Shown piece after piece: positions 47,921-56,018 of a stretch of DNA of 64,000 nucleotides (position 1 is the first letter of the stretch; each line of letters begins with the position of its first letter). A model generated the notes under the pieces. It saw only the letters and a program-made list of their open reading frames with translations, made no database searches and had not been told where the DNA came from. The position numbers and the translations under genes were made by a program. Origin of the DNA: an uncultured Clostridia bacterium (GTDB taxonomy: Bacteria; Bacillota; Clostridia; Christensenellales; CAG-917); contig CAKQGN010000003.1 in the NCBI GenBank assembly GCA_934233745.1, positions 1 through 64,000 of the forward strand, given 5' to 3'.

Positions 47921-48976
47921 ATGCGGACAACCATACAAAAAAACCCATTGATAAGCGAGGACGCAAAAATCACCCTCGTTCAACGGCGCAAACGCAACAG
48001 AATTTGGGAAATCGACTTCCTTCGCGGCATATGCGTCATACTGATGATACTCGACCATTTGGCAATTTTGCTCGGGTCGTATTTCGGCAATCAATGGTAC
48101 GGATTCGGTTTTGTCCAAAGAGGCGTCGGGGACTCTTTCACCACGTTTTGCTACAACTGGATAAACGGAAGCGCAAGCAGCGTGAGAGATGTCATACACC
48201 CGATAGTTCTGTTTATTTTCTTCTCCATATCCGGCATATCCTGCACTTTTTCGCGTAACAACGCAAAAAGAGGATTTCAGCTTCTTGCGGTTGCATTGAT
48301 TTACACGTTGGGCTCGTATATCGCACAAAACCAAATGGGAATAAGCGGCGTATTCGTTGCGTTCGGCGTGCTTGACTTCCTTGCCGTATCCATGCTCTTA
48401 TACGCTTTGATTTCCTTTCTGACGCGCGACAATCGGCTTGCAATGATTATCGCAAGCATAGTGCTAATCGTGCTTACGCTGTGTCTGTATTTTTGCTATA
48501 CACCACCGGCGACGACACCGAAAATCTTTGCGATTATCTTCCCGCCTCACGATTTTTGGGGCAACCCGTCCTTATTCTACTCTCAATACGAGTTTTCACC
48601 TGGCGATTTGTTCACCATGATACCCTACACCGCTTTCTATTTTGCAGGCGTACTCGTAGGCGAACTGTTTTATTACGAACGTCTTTCTCTCGTGCGTTTC
48701 GACCTGACGAAAGCTCTCTACAAAAAAACCTGCGACGCCCTTTACGCAAACGTCGAAGCGGAAAAAAAATCCCTGCGCGATTTTTCGATAGACGCCTTGA
48801 AGTTCATGCTCGGCGCAGGCAAGGTTACGACGGCAATCGCAAAAGCGATAGAAAAAGCGGTCTGCTTCTTCGGCAAGCACGCTCTCATCGTCTACGTCGT
48901 TCACGTAGTGATGCTGGCGGTGATTTTAAGCCTTATCAGCGGTCTGTTCATCACTCCCGGCAACTTCGGCTTTTAA
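47921..48976 (+). CDS. Membrane acyltransferase (DUF1624 / heparan-alpha-glucosaminide N-acetyltransferase-like)
   Basis: 351 residues. After a basic N-terminus comes IDFLRGICVILMILDHL (about residues 31-47), the R-x-x-D-x-L-R-G...H signature of the DUF1624/HGSNAT-like and acyltransferase-3-like membrane families. About eight hydrophobic helices follow, including a C-terminal one near 325-345. The fold transfers acetyl groups across the membrane to sugars in characterised relatives; the bacterial substrate here is unknown. No Shine-Dalgarno sequence precedes the ATG, and the promoter places the transcript start at or next to it, so the mRNA may be leaderless. Confidence 0.8.
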   Translation: MRTTIQKNPLISEDAKITLVQRRKRNRIWEIDFLRGICVILMILDHLAILLGSYFGNQWYGFGFVQRGVGDSFTTFCYNWINGSASSVRDVIHPIVLFIFFSISGISCTFSRNNAKRGFQLLAVALIYTLGSYIAQNQMGISGVFVAFGVLDFLAVSMLLYALISFLTRDNRLAMIIASIVLIVLTLCLYFCYTPPATTPKIFAIIFPPHDFWGNPSLFYSQYEFSPGDLFTMIPYTAFYFAGVLVGELFYYERLSLVRFDLTKALYKKTCDALYANVEAEKKSLRDFSIDALKFMLGAGKVTTAIAKAIEKAVCFFGKHALIVYVVHVVMLAVILSLISGLFITPGNFGF

Positions 48977-49000
48977 CCATTTTTTAGGGAAAAATACACC

Positions 49001-49040
49001 TTTTTTAATGCGAAAACGCGAGCGTTTTCGCATTAAAAAA
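49001..49040. terminator. Long perfect hairpin after the acyltransferase gene
   Basis: TTTTTTAATGCGAAAACGC and its exact 19-base complement are separated by only two bases, 24 bases past the acyltransferase stop. It works as a rightward terminator by position, although the stem is AT-rich outside its core. Confidence 0.6.
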
Positions 49041-49070
49041 GCCGTTTTGCTTTTCAAACAAAACGGCTTT
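49038..49070 (-). terminator. Intrinsic terminator of the PH-domain/GH127-like unit
   Basis: AAAGCCGTTTTG and CAAAACGGCTTT form a perfect 12-bp stem around a 9-base loop. Read leftward it runs into TTTTTTAATG. It lies 18 bases after the leftward gene ending at 49089. Confidence 0.7.
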
Positions 49071-49088
49071 CTTTACTCTCGTCTTTTG

Positions 49089-49661
49089 TCACTTTGCATA
49101 TCCGGCAAGTCTGATTTGCGTTGTCCTTCCGCCGCGCGCCGCCTCGTTTGCATCTGCCGCCTGGCGCATGATTCTGCGCGAAAGACGGTCGGGAGATTTG
49201 ACGTTTTTGACAAGATAAGGTTGTTCCGCGTCGGACACGATAAGAATGCTGCCCACACCGACTATTCTTCCGAAAAAGTTTTGTTTTGTTTCAACCATCT
49301 TGATTTCGCAAAGGGGAATCACAACCGAACGCACGCTGAATACGCCCTCTCTGAACACGACTTTGTCGGGAGTGAGCACCAGCTCTTTGGAGTTGAGGCG
49401 AATCGTTTCTACGATCAAGCCGAACAACACGACTACACCCACACCCAAAAGCACCCATCTCATCACGTCGTCCGTGAGATATTGCGCCGGTTCGGTTTTT
49501 GTAAACAAGCCCTCGATTTTGTCCTTAAAAATCCAAATAACCGCGGTTAAGCCGCCCAGTATCGCGCCAAGAAAAACGGTGCGCAGATACACCCAAGCGG
49601 AAAACTTGCCTTTTGCCACCACTCTTTCGATTTTCGAATACTTTTTTTCAAGCGTTTTCAT
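49089..49661 (-). CDS. Membrane protein with bacterial PH-like domain (YdbT-like, DUF304)
   Basis: 190 residues. Two transmembrane helices lie in the first 90 residues (about 22-45 and 68-88). The bacterial PH-like domain (bPH2) follows, seen in the alternating strands LVLTPDKVVFREGVF and VVIPLCEIKMVE and in the G-S-I-L-I-V segment. The C-terminus is basic. The family is membrane-associated with poorly defined roles, partly linked to envelope stress. Its start lies 11 bases after the stop of the GH127-like gene, so the two form an operon; a functional connection is not evident. Confidence 0.75.
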   Translation of the reverse strand: MKTLEKKYSKIERVVAKGKFSAWVYLRTVFLGAILGGLTAVIWIFKDKIEGLFTKTEPAQYLTDDVMRWVLLGVGVVVLFGLIVETIRLNSKELVLTPDKVVFREGVFSVRSVVIPLCEIKMVETKQNFFGRIVGVGSILIVSDAEQPYLVKNVKSPDRLSRRIMRQAADANEAARGGRTTQIRLAGYAK

Positions 49662-49672
49662 ACTTCACCTTC

Positions 49673-51646
49673 TTATTTGGTGCATTTGGGAAATTTTGCT
49701 ATTCTCGTAAGCGTACATCCGAAAGGAACGTACGTTCTTTCAAGACTTTCTTCCGAAAACACGCATTTTTTCGGGAATTGCTCGAAGCCGTCTGTGTCGT
49801 ACTCCCAGTTAGACACGTTTTTGGAGCGGATTTTAAGCTCGAACGGCGGTTTTTCCTGTCTGAACGGTACATTTGATATTTCGTTTACGACAACGCGCTC
49901 TTCGTCAAAGAGTTTTTTGCTCGATTTTTTGGAGAGAACGGGCGCAATATTCCATTTTTTTGTGCATTTTGCAATAAGGGTGCGCCTGTCGCTTACATCC
50001 TGCTTGATTTCGCACGGCAGTTTGAGTGCCATAAGAAGATTGCCCTTGAACAAACTGCGAGAACCGTCCGCATTTCCCTCAACGGTAAGCGGAATGTTCA
50101 TTTTGAGCATAAACGTGCTACCTGCTTTGAGTATGCACTTGACCGAGATTTCTCTCGTACCGCTCGCAACGATCTGTCCCCCGGATATAAGTTGCATAAA
50201 CGTGTTTTTCGGCACGCGGAAATTGATTTTGACTTCCGGCTCGCCGTCTGCTTGTTCGACTTTGAACACCACCGCGTTTCTGAACGGGTATCCCGTGCGC
50301 TCGGATACGGTAAGATTGTATCCCCCGACGGAAATGTCCATCGTGCAAGGCGTATATGTGAGAAAGTTAAGTTCCTCGTCCTTGACCATGCACGCCGTTT
50401 GCATATAAAGAGGATATGCGCTCAAAAGCGCAATTGCGCCCCTCGACGCCTTCTTCGTATAAAAAGCGTTGTCGGCTTCGGCATACGGCAGTTTTCTTGA
50501 CTGCGAGGCTTCCGTCTGATTGACGTACACGGTGTCCTGCACCGCCGAGCAATCCTCGAAACTCGCCCCTGCGACAAGATTGAAAACTATGCGCTCTATT
50601 GCGTCGACAAGCGAATAATCCCTTGTTTCTTTGACGACTTCCACAAGGGATTCGAGCATCTCGACGCCCGCCTCGACATCGACCGCTCCGACATTTTTCT
50701 CGCCTGCGATTCTCGGTGAGCAAGCAAACATACCAAGCGGCGTCCCGTGATACTTTTCAAGTGCCGAAACAAATTTGAGCGACAAATTTTTGAGGTTGTC
50801 GTCTCCGATAAATCTTCCGTATGTCGCAGGATATTTTACTGCCTTTGCAAGATTGACGCCGCTTGTTTCGACAGCAACTCTGTGTCTCTTTTTATACCAC
50901 TGTTTGTCGATATCCTCCGGCGTGAGCGTTTTGCGCTTTTTTTCATCGCTTTGCGCAGATTCGTATGTTAAAACATGTTTTTGTATGCGTTTAAGTGCCG
51001 TTTGCGAGATGTAATGCTGATAAGGTTTTTTGTAAGAAAAGTGCGACGCAAGCTTAAACCAATCGTTTGAACTGTCGCGCAATTTCTCTCCGAGATCCTG
51101 CAACCATTCAAGGTCGGTTTCTCTGTAAACGGTCTCTATCGCACCGATTTCTTCAAGCAATCTGGCTCTTGAATCATACCAGCAGGAACTTATCGAATAG
51201 GTGTTGAACTGGCTCTTGAAAAACTTTTTCAAAAACGGCAAAACTCTTTCGTTGCCTGTCGCCTCGTAGTATGTGAGCAAAGTTTTGACCGCCTCGATTT
51301 TCGGGGTAAGCGACAGGGTGTTTTTGGGACCGAAATCTCCGCCTTCGTTTGCGCTCGAAAAGATGGGTGTCATATAGCTTGCCACCTTCTCTTTGAGCGT
51401 CTTATCGTCAAGGGCGCATGCGAGCAGAATCAGACCGCGCACATAGCGAGGCAAACTTTCGCCGCCGTTCCATTCTCCGTCTTTGACAAGTCCCGAAAGC
51501 GAACCGATTCGCTTTTGAAGATTGCTTGCCAAAAGCATCTCGTCAAGCAGCCAGCCTTGCGGTTTTATTGCGCCGAGCGGCAATTTTTTGAGATTTTTGT
51601 CAACGGATTTTGCCAAAATCGTTCCTTCCCCGTATGGCTTTGCCAT
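49673..51646 (-). CDS. GH127/DUF1680-like protein, probably without canonical catalytic cysteines
   Basis: 657 residues, the size of beta-L-arabinofuranosidase-like GH127 proteins. The N-terminus has the family's PLGAIKPQGWL segment, then a Trp/Gly motif in DGEWNGGESLPRYVRG. It continues as an (alpha/alpha)6 barrel to about residue 400 and beta-sandwich domains after that. In the characterised Bifidobacterium enzyme zinc is held by one Glu and three Cys, one Cys being the nucleophile. Here the matching region reads VDVEAG, keeping a Glu (about 325) but with no Cys two residues on. The later Cys-Cys pair before PPN is not seen. It may be a divergent glycosidase or an inactive binder. No signal peptide is seen. 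Start ATG 51644-51646 has only a weak AAGGTG upstream. Confidence 0.72.
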   Translation of the reverse strand: MAKPYGEGTILAKSVDKNLKKLPLGAIKPQGWLLDEMLLASNLQKRIGSLSGLVKDGEWNGGESLPRYVRGLILLACALDDKTLKEKVASYMTPIFSSANEGGDFGPKNTLSLTPKIEAVKTLLTYYEATGNERVLPFLKKFFKSQFNTYSISSCWYDSRARLLEEIGAIETVYRETDLEWLQDLGEKLRDSSNDWFKLASHFSYKKPYQHYISQTALKRIQKHVLTYESAQSDEKKRKTLTPEDIDKQWYKKRHRVAVETSGVNLAKAVKYPATYGRFIGDDNLKNLSLKFVSALEKYHGTPLGMFACSPRIAGEKNVGAVDVEAGVEMLESLVEVVKETRDYSLVDAIERIVFNLVAGASFEDCSAVQDTVYVNQTEASQSRKLPYAEADNAFYTKKASRGAIALLSAYPLYMQTACMVKDEELNFLTYTPCTMDISVGGYNLTVSERTGYPFRNAVVFKVEQADGEPEVKINFRVPKNTFMQLISGGQIVASGTREISVKCILKAGSTFMLKMNIPLTVEGNADGSRSLFKGNLLMALKLPCEIKQDVSDRRTLIAKCTKKWNIAPVLSKKSSKKLFDEERVVVNEISNVPFRQEKPPFELKIRSKNVSNWEYDTDGFEQFPKKCVFSEESLERTYVPFGCTLTRIAKFPKCTK

Positions 51647-51660
51647 ACACCTTGCTTATT

Positions 51661-51688
51661 ATTATAAGTTATCACATAAATTTGACAA
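51661..51688 (-). promoter_or_regulatory. SigA-type promoter for the GH127-like gene, sharing its -35 with apgM
   Basis: On the minus strand TTGTCA (51683-51688), 16-base spacer, TATAAT (51661-51666). The -35 overlaps that of the rightward apgM promoter almost completely. Confidence 0.65.
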
Positions 51689-51710
51689 ATGCAAGTGAAA
51701 GAATTATCAT
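51682..51710 (+). promoter_or_regulatory. SigA-type promoter for apgM
   Basis: TTGACA (51682-51687), 17-base spacer, TATCAT (51705-51710), 21 bases upstream of the apgM start codon. Confidence 0.7.
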
Positions 51711-51731
51711 AAGCCCAAAGGAGAGTCAAAA

Positions 51732-52976
51732 ATGAAATACGTTCTTGTGCTTTGTGACGGCATGGCAGATTACCCACTGGAATGTTTGGACGGGAAAACG
51801 CCCCTCGAAGCCGCAAAAACTCCAAACATGGACGCCTTGGCGCAAACGGCGCAAATCGGGCTTGTAAAGACTGTTCCCGACGGGTTCAAGCCGGGCAGCG
51901 ACGTTGCCAATCTCGGCGCGCTCGGTTTTGACGCGCGCGCTTGTTATACGGGCAGAAGTCCCCTCGAAGCTCTTTCCATCGGCATCGACCTCAAAAACGA
52001 CGACCTTGCAATGCGCACAAACCTAGTCACGCTTTCGGACGACGAGGCGTTTGAGGACAAAATTATGCTCGATTACAGCGCAGGCGAGATAGACGAGGAC
52101 GAAGCTCGCGAACTTATGGATTGCATAAAGGACAATTTCAACTGCGACAAATTCCGTTTTTATACGGGTACGAGTTATCGCAACTGTCTTGTCGTATCTC
52201 ATGCAAACCCCGACGACGATTTGACGCCTCCTCACGACATAAGCGGTCGGCGCATAGGCGAATATCTCCCCAAAGGCGCGCTCGGCAAGGATTTGACGTC
52301 TTTTATCTTCAATTCATACGAGATTCTGAAAAACCACCCCGTCAATCAACGCCGTATCGCAAGAGGCGAGAACCCCGCAAATGCCGTATGGTTTTGGGGA
52401 GAAGGCACAAAGCCTTCTATACCGAGTTTTGAAGAAAAATACAACAAAAAAGGCGCAATGATAAGCGCGGTGGATTTGCTCAAAGGCATCGCAATCGGCA
52501 GCGGTATGAACTCAATCGACGTCGAGGGCGCAAACGGCACGCTCGATACCAATTTCGACGGCAAAGCGCAAGCGGCAATATCCGCCCTCGAAAGCGGCGA
52601 GGATTTTTGCTTTGTGCATCTCGAAGCAACCGACGAGTGCGGACATCAGGGCGACGTGCAAGGCAAGATAAAAGCAATCGAACTTATCGATGAAAAAATC
52701 ATCTCTCCCATTGTTTCGCACTTTGCCGAAAAGGGCGAAGATTTCGCAATGCTCGTCATGCCCGACCACTACACCCCCGTTTCGTTGCGCACTCATTCGA
52801 GCGAGCCTGTCCCGTTTATGCTTTTTTCATCGAAAACGGCACTTGTCTACGACTCTCTTTGCGGCGAAAACGAAAGCATCGAAACCCGCGTATACAACGA
52901 AAAATCGGCAAAACAAAGCGGTGTTTATTATGACAAGCCGTGGGAACTTATAGACAAATTTTTTGATATTGCATAG
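51732..52976 (+). CDS. apgM: 2,3-bisphosphoglycerate-independent phosphoglycerate mutase, archaeal type
   Basis: 414 residues. An alkaline-phosphatase-superfamily metalloenzyme: first metal-binding Asp in LCDGMADYP (Asp9) and the phosphorylated nucleophile in PGSDVANLGALGFD (Ser56). Later metal ligands are in HLEATDECGHQGD and MPDHYTP near residues 297 and 342. It interconverts 3- and 2-phosphoglycerate in glycolysis with two divalent metal ions, typically Mn2+, with no bisphosphoglycerate cofactor. It is the ApgM type rather than the longer GpmI. A good AAAGGAG ribosome binding site lies upstream. Monocistronic. Confidence 0.92.
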   Translation: MKYVLVLCDGMADYPLECLDGKTPLEAAKTPNMDALAQTAQIGLVKTVPDGFKPGSDVANLGALGFDARACYTGRSPLEALSIGIDLKNDDLAMRTNLVTLSDDEAFEDKIMLDYSAGEIDEDEARELMDCIKDNFNCDKFRFYTGTSYRNCLVVSHANPDDDLTPPHDISGRRIGEYLPKGALGKDLTSFIFNSYEILKNHPVNQRRIARGENPANAVWFWGEGTKPSIPSFEEKYNKKGAMISAVDLLKGIAIGSGMNSIDVEGANGTLDTNFDGKAQAAISALESGEDFCFVHLEATDECGHQGDVQGKIKAIELIDEKIISPIVSHFAEKGEDFAMLVMPDHYTPVSLRTHSSEPVPFMLFSSKTALVYDSLCGENESIETRVYNEKSAKQSGVYYDKPWELIDKFFDIA

Positions 52977-53054
52977 GGCATAACGGCACAAAACTCTTGA
53001 AAAATCATTTGTGTTTTTCATATAACACACAATCTCGCATAGTGTTTATATGGT

Positions 53055-53105
53055 GTTTATAATTGCAAAACCGACGGTTTAGCCGTCGGTTTTGCAATTA
53101 TAAAC
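53055..53105. terminator. Perfect 23-bp inverted repeat, bidirectional terminator
   Basis: Left arm 53055-53077 and right arm 53083-53105 are exact complements around a TTTAG loop. The core AAAACCGACGG/CCGTCGGTTTT is a standard bidirectional terminator, extended by 12 more paired AT-rich bases. It lies between the converging apgM and 53154-53798 genes. Confidence 0.75.
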
Positions 53106-53153
53106 TGTGTTTTTTGCCGAAAATTGACTTTTTGCTTGTCATAATCGGCATTA

Positions 53154-53798
53154 TTATTCTTGTTTGTAGCTCTGTTCGGTGACAGCGTCCGCAACGGACT
53201 TATTTTTCTTTTTTCCGTCAACGAATTTGTGTATCTCGACCTTAAATTTCTTGCCGACCGCTTTGCGCACTTGCTTCATAACAAACTTTGTGATTTTCAA
53301 AACGAGTTGCATAAGCGCGACAAAGAACGTTACGCCGAACACAATCCACTTTATAAGGCTTGTTTCGCCCGTTGCGATACCTGCCATTGACACTGCGGAT
53401 ATTGCAAGGAAAAACACGTTGACAAACGCTTTGAATATACCGAGAACTCTCTTGTAATTCTTCACGTTGTTTTTCAGTTTTTTCTTGTCCTTGAACGTCA
53501 GCACGACAAGCACTACAAACGTTATCACCAGAACCGCCAGCATGGGAATGAGGATGTACGTATAAGTCGAATCCACCCACTTTTTTGCCACAAACATGCA
53601 TGTAGACGCAATCGCATACAACGTTGAAACAATCGTCCAGACAACGTTCAGCTTCTGCACAACGGACATGCCCTTGTCCTTTTCTTCCTGTTCGACAATT
53701 GCCTGTGCTTTTTCAACGTCTTGCTGCGAATACTTTTCGTCAATCGGCGTCACTTCTTGGGATTTCGGCACAAACATAGCTTTCTTCTCTTTTGCCAT
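53154..53798 (-). CDS. Small membrane protein of unknown function, four helices
   Basis: 214 residues from the ATG at 53796-53798, chosen because AGAGGAAG precedes it; a longer frame begins at 53840 without support. I do not recognise the family. A charged N-terminal region (1-45) rich in Lys, Glu and Gln is followed by hydrophobic helices near 47-68, 78-100, 118-138 and 145-168. A strongly basic tail follows, containing KKFKVEIHKFVDGKKKNK, probably cytoplasmic. There are no motifs of a transporter or enzyme. It has no close operon partner; the next gene upstream (53916-54830) reads the same way across a hairpin. Confidence 0.6.
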   Translation of the reverse strand: MAKEKKAMFVPKSQEVTPIDEKYSQQDVEKAQAIVEQEEKDKGMSVVQKLNVVWTIVSTLYAIASTCMFVAKKWVDSTYTYILIPMLAVLVITFVVLVVLTFKDKKKLKNNVKNYKRVLGIFKAFVNVFFLAISAVSMAGIATGETSLIKWIVFGVTFFVALMQLVLKITKFVMKQVRKAVGKKFKVEIHKFVDGKKKNKSVADAVTEQSYKQE

Positions 53799-53860
53799 AA
53801 ACTTCCTCTTGCAAATAATATATCCTTTTCTATATGCCAAATCGTTTGGCGTAAAATGTT

Positions 53861-53907
53861 CATGCGCGTGCGTCGAATCTCAACTCAACGCACGCGCATG
53901 TTTTTTT
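53861..53907. terminator. GC-rich hairpin between two leftward genes
   Basis: CATGCGCGTGCGT (53861-53873) and ACGCACGCGCATG (53888-53900) form a perfect 13-bp stem. A run of seven T lies on the plus-strand side. On the minus strand only AACATTTT follows, so termination of the hydrolase gene (ending at 53916) may be partial. Confidence 0.5.
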
Positions 53908-53915
53908 GTGCCGAA

Positions 53916-54830
53916 TTAAACTTCTTTGTTCACGACTCTCTTCAAAAAGTCGTCGCAAAGGCGGATGTTTTCGATTGCCGCGCCCTTATTCCAGTTGAGC
54001 GGATAGCAATGGTTGTCCATAAATTTGGTGCTGTGATGTTCCTCGACATGCACGCCCAAATCCTGAAGTTTTTTGACAAGTTTTTGTCCCTGCCCTTTGC
54101 AGAACATATCCTTTTCCGCATAACTGATAAAGCTTATCGGGAATTGTTCGCTGACAAATCCGAACGGAGCAAGCACGTCGGTGTACTCGTACTTATCAAG
54201 CTCTTTGACGTGGATGCCGCTGAAATCGAACAGCACTTTATCCGTAAGATTGAAGGGCATTTTTTGTCCGAGAGCCTCGCCGATGTCGTAGATGCCGCAG
54301 TCGAGCATAGCCGTGCGGAATCTGAGATCGGTTGACACGCCGAATCTCGCTTGCAAGTCCTTGTTTGTGGACACACACGCAAGCATTGCGGAATAATATC
54401 CGCCTGCCGAGTCGCCCGAAACGCACATATTGTCAAGGTCGAGATTGTATTTTTCCGCATTTGCGCCAACCCAGTTGAGTGCGTCTACAAGATGTTGCAA
54501 CCCCTTGGGGAAGAGATATTCCGGCCCCAGACCGTAATTGACGTTGACAACAAAGAAACCTTTGTTTGCCGCCCATTTTGCAAGGCCTCTGCGATAGTGC
54601 TTGTCGCCTGCCACAAATCCGCCGCCGTGGATGTAGAAAAACACGGGATATTTGTCGTTTCCCTCTTTCTTGACGTAATAAGTATCGAGTTTTTCAACAT
54701 CGTCCTTTCCGTAAACGATGTCTTTTTCGATCTCGAATTTCACGTCTTTGAAGCGAAGCATTTTCTTCTTGTTTTGCGAGCCGTCGAACAGCTTGTCGAT
54801 TGCAACAAATAAAAATTGCGCAAATGTCAT
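53916..54830 (-). CDS. Alpha/beta hydrolase (HSL/BD-FAE-like esterase)
   Basis: 304 residues from the ATG at 54828-54830. An in-frame GTG at 54837-54839 overlaps the AAAGGGG ribosome binding site and is rejected. The oxyanion motif HGGGF starts at His68 and the nucleophile elbow GDSAGG holds Ser141, as in the hormone-sensitive-lipase/esterase group. The catalytic His is probably in MDNHCYPLNW near the end, and an Asp precedes it in YAEKDMF. It should cleave small esters. A hydrophobic stretch at residues 3-12 may tether it weakly but is not a clear signal peptide. Monocistronic. Confidence 0.85.
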   Translation of the reverse strand: MTFAQFLFVAIDKLFDGSQNKKKMLRFKDVKFEIEKDIVYGKDDVEKLDTYYVKKEGNDKYPVFFYIHGGGFVAGDKHYRRGLAKWAANKGFFVVNVNYGLGPEYLFPKGLQHLVDALNWVGANAEKYNLDLDNMCVSGDSAGGYYSAMLACVSTNKDLQARFGVSTDLRFRTAMLDCGIYDIGEALGQKMPFNLTDKVLFDFSGIHVKELDKYEYTDVLAPFGFVSEQFPISFISYAEKDMFCKGQGQKLVKKLQDLGVHVEEHHSTKFMDNHCYPLNWNKGAAIENIRLCDDFLKRVVNKEV

Positions 54831-54955
54831 AATGAACACCCCTTTGAGAATGATATTTATTATATGGCTATTCTATCACATATCTTACATGTGTGCAATA
54901 AGCAAATTTGACTTATTTCGCGCAATACGCCAAAAATCCGCACAAAAATCCGTTG

Positions 54956-54984
54956 TTGACATATTTTGCAAATTATGTTATAAA
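54956..54984 (+). promoter_or_regulatory. SigA-type promoter of the DUF6198 transcript
   Basis: TTGACA (54956-54961), 17-base spacer, TATAAA (54979-54984). The predicted start is near 54991, giving a leader of about 97 bases. The gap 54831-54955 upstream shows nothing else. Confidence 0.75.
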
Positions 54985-54999
54985 CTCTATGAAAACTTA

Positions 55000-55061
55000 T
55001 GTGGACTTTTCCGGGCCCAAGCCTCCTTTTCGCCACACAACGCTATGCGCTGTGTTTTTTT
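55000..55061 (+). promoter_or_regulatory. Attenuator-like leader, candidate small riboswitch of unknown class
   Basis: TGTGG (55000-55004) can pair with CCACA (55033-55037), enclosing a compact region with GGACTTTTCC, GGGCCC and AAGCC. The terminator ACACAACGC / GCGCTGTGT (55035-55043/55047-55055, one mismatch) plus a T run to 55061 shares ACA with that stem. The two folds therefore exclude each other: closing the first stem would prevent termination and switch the gene on. I could not assign it to a known class with confidence. Confidence 0.55.
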
Positions 55062-55087
55062 ATGGCAAAAAAACACTTTGAGGTATT

Positions 55088-55828
55088 ATGAAAAAGCTGA
55101 AACTTCCGAGCGAAGTCGTCTATCTTGCGGCAATAGTGCTGCTTGCGTTTTCCGTCGCCATGCTCACGAGCGTGGATTTCGGCATCTCCATGATAGTCGC
55201 CCCCGCCTACATATTGAGTCTGGTTGTCCCTTCTCTCTCTTTCGGGCAAGCGGAATATGTCATACAGGCGATACTTTTTGTCGTCTTCTGCGTGGTGATG
55301 AAAAACTTTCGCATATCTTATCTGTCCTCTTTTCTCACCTGCCTACTGTACGGTGCGGTTCTGGATTTATTCAGGTTGATTCCCCTTTTCAATCCGACGA
55401 TAACGCCGCCCGGGAGCATGGACCTTTGGGCAAGAATAGTGATGTTTATCCTCGGCGTGCCGATGTCGGCGTTTTCTATCGCCTTGTTTTCAAAAACCTA
55501 TCTCTATCCCGAAGTATACGACCTGTTCTTTTTGGGTATCAGCAAAAAATACTGCATAAAAACCGCCGTATTCAAAACCTGTTTCGACGCCTTTATGCTT
55601 GTTCTCGGCACGGCGATGACGCTCGGATTTTTCAAAAAATTCGTGGGCATCAACTGGGGCACTCTCGTTATGACGGTATGCAACGGAACTTTGATAAGCC
55701 TGTTTTCAAAGCTCCTCGACAAATTTGTCGTTGTAACACCCGTCTTCAAAAAATTTGCCGTACACTTTGCCCTCGACGAACCGATACCGACAAGAATGAA
55801 ACATCCCGCTTATGTTCGGGAAATATAA
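55088..55828 (+). CDS. DUF6198 / YczE-YitT-like membrane protein
   Basis: 246 residues with about five transmembrane helices (near 9-30, 40-55, 62-80, 118-135 and 172-198). The N-terminal helix and the VDFGISMIVAPAYILS segment match the DUF6198 (YczE/YyaS/YitT-like) membrane family of Bacillota, whose function is unknown. The C-terminal 40 residues are cytoplasmic-looking. Ribosome binding is by TTTGAGG just before the ATG. Its leader contains a promoter, a possible aptamer and a terminator, so expression is probably controlled by attenuation. Terminator 55855-55882 follows. Confidence 0.75.
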   Translation: MKKLKLPSEVVYLAAIVLLAFSVAMLTSVDFGISMIVAPAYILSLVVPSLSFGQAEYVIQAILFVVFCVVMKNFRISYLSSFLTCLLYGAVLDLFRLIPLFNPTITPPGSMDLWARIVMFILGVPMSAFSIALFSKTYLYPEVYDLFFLGISKKYCIKTAVFKTCFDAFMLVLGTAMTLGFFKKFVGINWGTLVMTVCNGTLISLFSKLLDKFVVVTPVFKKFAVHFALDEPIPTRMKHPAYVREI

Positions 55829-55854
55829 TCCGCCGCCATCGGTTTGTTTGAATG

Positions 55855-55882
55855 AAAAAATCGCTCGTTCGAGCGATTTTTT
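55855..55882. terminator. Intrinsic terminator after the DUF6198 gene
   Basis: AAAAAATCGCTCG and CGAGCGATTTTTT form a perfect stem around TT, extended by TTGAAT/ATTCAA. The 136 bases from here to 56018 show nothing recognisable. Confidence 0.8.
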
Positions 55883-56018
55883 ATTCAAGCCTATTTCAAA
55901 CAATCGATGTTTCGGTACATACAAAGATATAACACGAACGAAGAGCCTCATCGGCAGCCACTACTTTCTATGCGCAAATGCGCGAATAAATCTTAACTGC
56001 CGGACTCTGCTTTGCGAT

